Positions 57,650 to 64,000 of a stretch of 64,000 nucleotides of DNA are shown one piece after another. The position numbers were made by a program, and so were the translations under genes. This stretch comes from Cynocephalus volans (taxonomy: Eukaryota; Chordata; Mammalia; Dermoptera; Cynocephalidae). Below the pieces are notes generated by a model. That model searched no databases, was not told the DNA's origin, and saw nothing but the letters and a program-made list of their open reading frames with translations. How positions within the stretch are numbered: position 1 is the first letter of the stretch; each line of letters opens with the position of its first letter. Where the stretch lies: assembly GCF_027409185.1 (NCBI RefSeq), contig NC_084467.1:87738501-87802500 (forward strand). The letters are read 5' to 3'.

Positions 57650-57850
57650 GTCCCAATGTTATATTTCCAGGCCTTTGCTCATATGGAGCCCTTGACTCAA
57701 ATGCCCCTTCCTCCCACTCCCCAGCCCCCAGCAACTACAAACATACCCAACATACTCTACTCAAATGCTACTCCAAAGCCTCCCCTAACCACATCAGCTA
57801 GAAGAAAACTCTTCCTGTCTCCCCTCAGCCCTCATATACCTTAGTTGTGC
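57650..57850 (+). mobile_element. L2 LINE 3' fragment
   Basis: tccaggcctttgctcatatg, gactcaaatgccccttcctc, ctactcaaatgctactccaa, and gcctcccctaaccacatc follow the L2 order. Diverged. Confidence 0.6.
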
Positions 57851-57980
57851 CTTAGTAATGACATATCTTAGTAATGACATATGTCACTTTATTTCTTCAA
57901 GTAACTTGCACAAGTGATTTTCTTATTTCTTATTATTTCTTTATTTCTTAAAGTTACTTGCACAAATAATTTTCTTTTTA
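57851..57980. repeat. Local duplications
   Basis: cttagtaatgacatat is repeated in tandem (57851-57866, 57867-57882). A related pair, agtaacttgcacaagtga and agttacttgcacaaataa, follows about 52 bp apart. Confidence 0.85.
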
Positions 57981-58140
57981 TATGAGAAGGTAAGCTCCTT
58001 GGGGTAAGTATCTACTTCTGAATAATTTTTAAATACTGTACAATTCCTAATGTCACCTTGAATGTAGCATTTGTACATAAGTACCTGAGTATTGTATAAA
58101 TTTTTTTGGATGACTGATAATGTATTTATTATTACTCTAT

Positions 58141-58740
58141 TTTTTTTATTTTTTTTAATTGACACATAATAGTTGTATATATTTATGGGGTACAGAGTAA
58201 TATTTCAATACATATATACACTGTGTGATGATCAAATCAGGCTGATTAGCATGTGTATTACCACAAATATTTATCACTTCTTTATGATGAGAATATTTGA
58301 ACTTCTCTTTTCTAGCTATTTAAAAATATACAATAAATTTTTGTTAATTATAGACACCTAGCACTACTATCAAATACTAGAACTTATTCCTTATGTCTAA
58401 TTGTAATTCTGTTTCTGTTAACCAACCTCTCCCTATCCCCGCCCCCTTTCTAGCTCTAGTAACCACAATTCTACCCTCTACTTCTATGAATTCATTTTTA
58501 GCTCCCACATATGAGAACATGCGGTATTTTTCTTTTTCTGCCTGATTTATTTCACTTAACATAATATCCTCCATCCATGTTGCGGCAAATGACATGATTT
58601 TATCCTTTTTCATGGCTGAATAGTATTCCATTGTGTATACATGCCACATTTTCTTTATCCATTCATCTGTTGATGGACACTTAGATTGATTCCATATCTT
58701 GGCTATCGCAAATAATGCTTCAATAAGCATGGAGGTGCAG
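58141..58740 (-). mobile_element. L1 3' end, 5' truncated
   Basis: A T-rich left edge is followed by reverse-complement 3'UTR (tttatggggtacagagtaat, tgatgatcaaatcaggctga), then the ORF2 C-terminus (tagctcccacatatgagaac, gaatagtattccattgtgta, tttatccattcatctgttga). The frame on the minus strand still reads the ORF2 end over about 60 codons. Confidence 0.9.
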
Positions 58741-59954
58741 GTAAGATTTTGGATAAATTAATAATTAAATAACTCAGGATCAATCCTGCCTTCTTGATAG
58801 GATTAGCCTTTTTAGCTAACTGTTAAACAATAATATCTCTAAAGTACACTCAAGTATTGTGCTTACTTTTATCAAATATGTGATTGTGGTAGTATCACTG
58901 GATCGCATACGGTCACAATAATTTCATAGTTGCACAGGTGAATCAATTAGTTTTCAAAATAATTAAGAGGTAGCCTTTTACAGAATTGGAATTTGTGGAT
59001 GTCAACCACAAAAATAGGCTAAGTCAGCTAAAAATCTAGGCAATTGTTCATTGAACAAAAAGTCTAGGTAATTGAACACTGAAGAGGTAAACAATGATAT
59101 AAGTTATTCATGATGGCTACATTACTAAATGTCGATGTGTCAGGTTACAACAGCTATTTATAGAGGTGCTCCTCTATATTATAACATACTCTACTTATTT
59201 ACATTAAAATTTCTGGAGGAATTTTGGGAAGCAGATGGCATTTCACATCTATTTTTTTCCTTGATAATTTGGAAAGGAATTAGCTGACTATGATAACTTT
59301 TGGAACACTAATAATAAAGCTAGATATACAACTCACTGCACCATATCAAAACTAAATTATTGCCATATTATTTTTCAGTGATGCTTATAGATTTTTATGA
59401 AATTTGGTAAAAAGTATAATAACTTACTCTTGATGAATATCTTATAAAGAAAAGATATTCCTATCTTAAAATAGGATCGTGCCTATAGCATTATAAAATT
59501 ACCTTCCTACCTACACTGACATGAGAGAGGCATCACATTACTTCTGCGTAACAAAACATTGCTATTCCTAAGCAACCTTTCATAAGCCTAGTGTTGCCAA
59601 AACAGTTCAGACATTCTGCCTCTACCCACAGTTTCCATTACCTGTTTCCTAACCCCGAGATGAAACCAGCCCAAACTGGCAATCAGCAGGGGTGGGGAGG
59701 CATTGCTGGGTTCAGCCCTCACTGTCCACCACACATAACGTGCTCTTCTCTGTGGGCTATTCATGGAGAGAGGTGGGTAGTTACAGCACCAGCACCTAGG
59801 GAGCTAAAAATGTGCTTCCTTCTAATGGGAGGTCCCACTCATTGCTTGCTGTCCTGGGGCTGCCCCCAGGCCACAGTCCTTCATGATGGAGAGGACAGTG
59901 AGGGAAGTTGTGACTAGTCTGAGTAACTAGCCCTACTCAAGGAAATGGCAGGGT

Positions 59955-60160
59955 AGATTGGCTAAGAGTGTGTAGGCTGACCTTGAATTGCCTAGGGGAC
60001 TGGGTTCAAATCTTGACTCTGCCATTTATTAGTTGTGAGAACTTGGATGAGTTAATTTCCCCTAAACTTCCATTTCCTCTTTTGTAAAATGAAAAGTATT
60101 ATATATCTGTTATTATGACTATTAAGTGAAATAGAGCCTGTAAAATACTAACCAAAATGT
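59955..60160 (+). mobile_element. MIR SINE
   Basis: Sense MIR: gggttcaaatcttgactctg, ccatttattagttgtgagaa, tcttttgtaaaatgaaaagt. Confidence 0.85.
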
Positions 60161-60177
60161 TCAGCATAAAAAATTTA

Positions 60178-60449
60178 TTTTTTTATTATTATTTTTTTAT
60201 TTTAATTTATCAATATACAATGTAGTTGATTTTTATGTCCCTTTACCAATTCCTCCTTTTCCCTCTCCCTCTCCCCTCCTCCCCTCCCCATCAACATCAT
60301 ATCTGTTCACTTGTCTTAACAAGTTCAAGGAATTATTGTGATTGTTGTGTCTTCTTCCCCCCCAGCCCTGTTGATTTGTTTGTATATTTATTTAGTTTTT
60401 TTTATTATCTCCCACATATAAGTGAGAACATGCAGTATTTCTCTTTCGG
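60178..60449 (-). mobile_element. Short L1 3' end with target-site duplication
   Basis: A poly(T) is followed by reverse-complement L1 3'UTR, ending in the ORF2 tail (tctcccacatataagtgaga, acatgcagtatttctctttc). The flanks tcagcataaaaaattta (60161-60177) and tcagcataataaattta (60450-60466) match at 16 of 17. The 3'UTR part matches the subfamily at 20667-21246 rather than the 25001 copy. Confidence 0.85.
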
Positions 60450-60466
60450 TCAGCATAATAAATTTA

Positions 60467-61204
60467 AAATGTAACTAATATTTGCTCAATAACAGCTTGT
60501 AGATATAATGGAGAATTGACTCACAGAGGTTATCAGAGTTTTTGTTGCTGATGACCAGATTCCATCCAACAGAAATATGTGATTCTGAAGACCCTTGCTT
60601 ATTGCCTAGTTATTTTTTTCCAAAAGAACTGCGTATGAAATTTAAAAAGTAATGATGATGAAGTCACTCATTCTTCTTACACACAAAGAGAAACACAACA
60701 TAAAGTTGGATGAGCAATGTTGTTTTTCTCCAACAAATGCACCTGAACTTGGACATCAAAAAAGAGTGTTTATCTTCAAAGGAGTCACATCAGGAAGTCA
60801 TGCATTTATTTCATAATGCTGCCAAATAGTTTTGGAACTCTTCATTCTAAATTACCTTCTGAGCCTGTTTCAAATTCTTTTAGATGTCTTTATTGGCAAC
60901 AAAATTTTATGCTTTGGGAGTTTTCAATTTTGAAAGCGCATTTAAAACTAACTCTTATGAATAAGATGGAGGGTTAATGTCACCTCTGATCAAAAACGAG
61001 GAAATAAGGACTTTTTTGCATGGCTAGTTAAATGTCTCAGACAACTCCAGATGGGAATCTCTAAAACATTTCAGTCCCATGGAAGCATTGTCAGGATTAA
61101 TATGATGCTTTCTTTGTGATTAACAAATTATGTGTTTATTTATTTAATTTTATTAAATACTTCTAGAGCACTGTGTGTCAAACACTGCTCCAGGAACCTC
61201 TAAA
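60467..61204 (+). other. PALMD: Intron 1 sequence without recognised repeats
   Basis: Nothing recognised. Confidence 0.4.
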
Positions 61205-61207
61205 TAT

Positions 61208-61286
61208 GAGGGTACTTCAAAAAGTTTGTGAAAAAATACGGTTAAAAACAATATGAATCCTTCCATGAATTTTTTGAAGTACCCTC
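61208..61286. mobile_element. Mariner-like MITE, copy 2 (79 bp)
   Basis: Terminal inverted repeats of about 20-25 bp: gagggtacttcaaaaagttt on the left, and ttttttgaagtaccctc on the right, its reverse complement with few changes. It is flanked by atat...atat, as TA-targeting elements are. Same family as 8951-9025. Confidence 0.85.
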
Positions 61287-61289
61287 ATA

Positions 61290-61455
61290 TATTAGCTCAT
61301 TTAATGCTCATATCTTATGATCATATCTTATCACATACTTTTAATATCCCCATTTTACAGATGAGGTTATTGAGGCACAGAGAAGTTAAAGATTTTGTCC
61401 AAAGGCACAGAGCTAGTACATGGAGGAGCCAGAAATCAAATCCAGGCTGTATGCT
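61290..61455 (-). mobile_element. MIR SINE
   Basis: Reverse-complement MIR, well preserved: attttacagatgaggttatt, gaggcacagagaagttaaag, ggcacagagctagtacatgg, and aggagccagaaatcaaatcc. Confidence 0.92.
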
Positions 61456-62125
61456 TGTATATATATACTATATTTTCTAAAAAGTACAACTTCTGTGTAT
61501 TAATAGTTATGCTTTCTGGTTTGTTGAGGTAATATACTTTAAACGTACTAAAGGATATAATATCTTTCCATAAATTTTTTTACCTTAGCTAAAAGTCCCA
61601 TTAGTGTTAAGAAGATTGGCTGAATTCTTTTTCTGTATCTTCCCATTGGAAGGAGACAGTCCCACATTCTAGCTTCCTAGTTTTCTAATGATCCATAGGC
61701 TGTCCTGTTTTTCCACATAAGCAGGCAGGCCTTTTACCCATCAGCTTCTTCAACACTGTGCCAGGAATAGTGTCTCTTCTCACAATGTTTCTTCATGCCT
61801 ATTTCAAAAATCCCTCCTTAAATCCACTTTTCCTATTGTATCACCCAGTAGGTCAATCTAAGAGGAGTGGGGAAGGAAAGACATTAAAATAATCTTAAAT
61901 TCTCTCTGAAAAAAACACCTTTTCATATTGTTTCCCATAAGCAAAATGCTCTGACTGTCTCAATTTGCTCTCCTTTGCTTTGAAAAATGAGTTTTCAAAG
62001 CAGCTTATAGCAATGCCAAGAGCCTATCGCTCGCTCGCCAGCCATTCAGATAATGACAACTGCCTCAAGGAAGCATATTCAATCAAATTTTAGAAATAAA
62101 TTATGCTGAAACTTTTTTATTTCAG

Positions 62126-62206
62126 GATAAAAGAAAAATACAGGAAGAAATCTCACAGAAGCGTCTGAAAATAGAGGAAGAAAAACTAAAGCACCAGCAT
62201 TTGAAG
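62126..62206 (+). CDS. PALMD: Palmdelphin, coding exon 2
   Basis: 81 bp, 27 codons, running in frame from exon 1 (phase 0 on both sides). It reads DKRKIQEEISQK, then RLKIEEEKLKHQHLK, the palmdelphin coiled-coil start: strongly charged with regularly spaced Ile and Leu, as in the N-terminal coiled coil of the paralemmin family. Acceptor: a T-rich tract and cag at 62125. Donor: aag|gtaact at 62207. Exons 1 and 2 together give residues 1-42. No frame damage is seen, so the gene looks functional as far as the window goes. Confidence 0.95.
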
Positions 62207-63333
62207 GTAACTTATGACTTTAATTTCAACAATTTTGCATTCAAATATCCTAAAGGCACTCAAATTTCAATAGTAAAGATGCTTTAGAAAAGAAAAAAAT
62301 TCTAGTGTAGTTTTACCAACACTCTAATAACCATAAGAGAGGCCAACAAGTTAGTAATATTTGCATGTGAGATTAGTACCTTAAGGCAAACATGGGAGTT
62401 GAAAACATGGTTTTATTACTTTTATCATTTACTAGTGAGTTTCCTAATTTTGTTGGGTAACCTTGAGAATTCAGCCTTGGGAATTTGGCCCTGAGTACAG
62501 TCTTGCTTAACATCCCTAGGGAGTGGATCCAGCTAGGAAGTTCCTTTTGAAATCAATGAAAGGCCAGCTATTCCTGCGGGGTGCAGAGTAGACAGGGTCT
62601 GGCCTGGTCAGGGATGCTTGTATTTAAACGCTCAATGCAATGAACCCAATGCTGGCTGAGTACGGTTTGGGTTTTGTTTGTTTTGACAGAATATGAGATC
62701 ATTACCAGAAATAAACCTCCATTTTTCAAATCAGACTTTACATCTTTGACTGGGCGTGGTCATGTTGTAATTAAAGCACACTGAGTTTCAACATTTTATT
62801 ATGTAGCTTAGTCACAGGATGCAAGCAAATGACAAACAGGAGCTTCTTGTGAACAGGCCCAAGCAGGAAACTACTTATCTGGCAGGGCTGCTATCAATAG
62901 ATTTAATGAATCCCCTCAATGAAACACTGCTGCACACATCCGTGGGGTCTACAAACTTACTTTAAACTTGCTACACGCAGCTAAATCCATTTTTCTAATG
63001 GAACAAGTAACCACCTCTGAAAAGAAACATAATTTTAAGATTCCAATTAGCCTTAGTTCTCTGGATTCTATTTGCTGCTTTGCTCCTATGCAGGGTGACA
63101 TTTCCAATGTTTGATGGATAGTTTCAAAGCCTACTATCCTTACAATATGTCACCTTGAATTTACATGAGTAGTAGACATACTCAAGAAATACACTATGTA
63201 CTACCAGAAAATCAATGAACTAAAAACAAATTTTACCAGGTTATTTCAGTGCAATTCAAATGAAGTCACGAGTCAAATCTAGAACAATTTTTGAGATAGG
63301 CCATTTCTAAATCCAAAACCAGAGCCTGTGCGG

Positions 63334-63420
<87 letters not shown>

Positions 63421-64000
63421 GACACACACACAATTTACACACAATTTGGATCTCATAGTGAACATTGTCCTGCTTCTAAGCAAACTAATAGCTCTCCAGC
63501 ATTTAGCAATTGGTATCCTTGAAGAATGGATAGCCAAATAACAATGGAACTCTCAATAGAAGAAAAGGTTTAAAAATCCCCTAAGTTCATTCTAGGAAGT
63601 AAGTTTCACATAGGAAAAGCCTGACTCACTGAATGTTCATTTCTGAGATGGCACCTCATTTCAGTACTTGCCAAAAACAGTCCAGAAAATAATGCATGAT
63701 CTTCCCCTATTGATTTGCTTTCTGGAACCCAGGAGGCTGCTTCTAATCCAATCTAATCGAAACATTTATCATGCTTGGGACTGCTGCACACAGTTGTGCA
63801 GATTGTGTACTGCACAAGGGCATCCAAAATGGGGGTGCTAAGATCCTGCCCAAACTCCCTTGCCAGACATGCACTCTAGCCCAGGGCTGCTTGTACCCGA
63901 AGGAAGGGGTTTTCATTTTCTCTGCACAAAGGTACTATCCACTTGCACAAGCTGTGCACTGGGCCAAAGAGTTGTGTGTGGGAAGGACAGAGGAAGGAGG
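62207..64000 (+). other. PALMD: PALMD intron 2 (5' part, to window end)
   Basis: Starts at the gtaact donor. It contains the TC microsatellite (63336-63417) and no further exon. The rest is unassigned, with no transposon recognised. Confidence 0.8.
63336..63417. repeat. TC microsatellite, 41 pure units
   Basis: 82 bp of uninterrupted TC dinucleotides. The frames through it on both strands are repeat artefacts. Confidence 0.98.

Larger units (their letters stand above)
41563..62125 (+). other. PALMD: PALMD intron 1 (20.6 kb)
   Basis: GT-AG intron, donor gtaagt at 41563 and acceptor acttttttatttcag ending at 62125, phase 0. Apart from the repeats listed separately, 41563-43640, 43838-45370, 45490-47160, 52000-52900, 53216-55165 and 58741-59950 hold nothing I recognise. 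No alternative exon or RNA gene is apparent. Long first introns often hold enhancers, but I cannot point to one. Confidence 0.9.

Noticed and set aside
1-64000. CRISPR arrays, operons or phage-like modules
   Set aside because: The window is mammalian. All direct repeats seen are target-site duplications, microsatellites or transposon parts.

Overview
This window is mammalian nuclear DNA, most probably from a colugo (Dermoptera, e.g. Galeopterus). Two tRNA-derived SINE copies (43663-43820, and a dimeric copy at 22535-22759) match the dermopteran CYN SINE as I remember it. Both have perfect target-site duplications and a GC-rich tRNA-like body. A third, shorter copy lies at 55404-55490. The LINE-1 3' ends share one lineage-specific 3'UTR.

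Only one protein-coding gene is supported: the 5' end of PALMD (palmdelphin) on the + strand. Its first coding exon is 41518-41562 (15 codons) and the second is 62126-62206 (27 codons). Both have canonical splice sites and phase-0 junctions, separated by a 20.6 kb intron. The window ends inside intron 2. Bases 1 to about 41000 are the gene-free region upstream of PALMD; by human synteny (recalled) this is the PLPPR4-PALMD interval.

Region by region: 0.9-3.5 kb is an old L1 carrying a stack of later insertions (a younger L1 tail, an LTR, and a 35-nt U2 snRNA retrocopy inside the LTR). 8.3-12.7 kb is an endogenous-retrovirus-rich block: an ERVL-type LTR with a Leu-type primer site, two solo LTRs with 5-bp duplications, and an MLT1 remnant. 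13-24.4 kb is mainly old L2 and MIR sequence with L1 tails and a dimeric CYN SINE. 25.0-27.9 kb is a fairly young 5'-truncated L1 whose ORF2 remnant has one stop codon. 28-41 kb is sparse, with an unusual chimeric retrocopy at 36.7-37.1 kb and a tight hairpin at 38.46 kb. Intron 1 contains a twin-primed (5'-inverted) L1 at 47.2-49.9 kb that itself hosts a mitochondrial insertion (ND3-tRNA-Arg-ND4L-ND4), plus an LTR, a Tigger-type element, L1 tails and a mariner-like MITE.

I found no new multi-gene system, CRISPR array, functional RNA gene or intact transposon. The best leads are small, well-delimited retrotransposition and insertion events, and a 15-codon upstream ORF that stops one base before the PALMD start codon. 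Repeat family names come from memory of consensus sequences, not a database search. Repeat edges without a stated duplication are good to about 20-50 bp.
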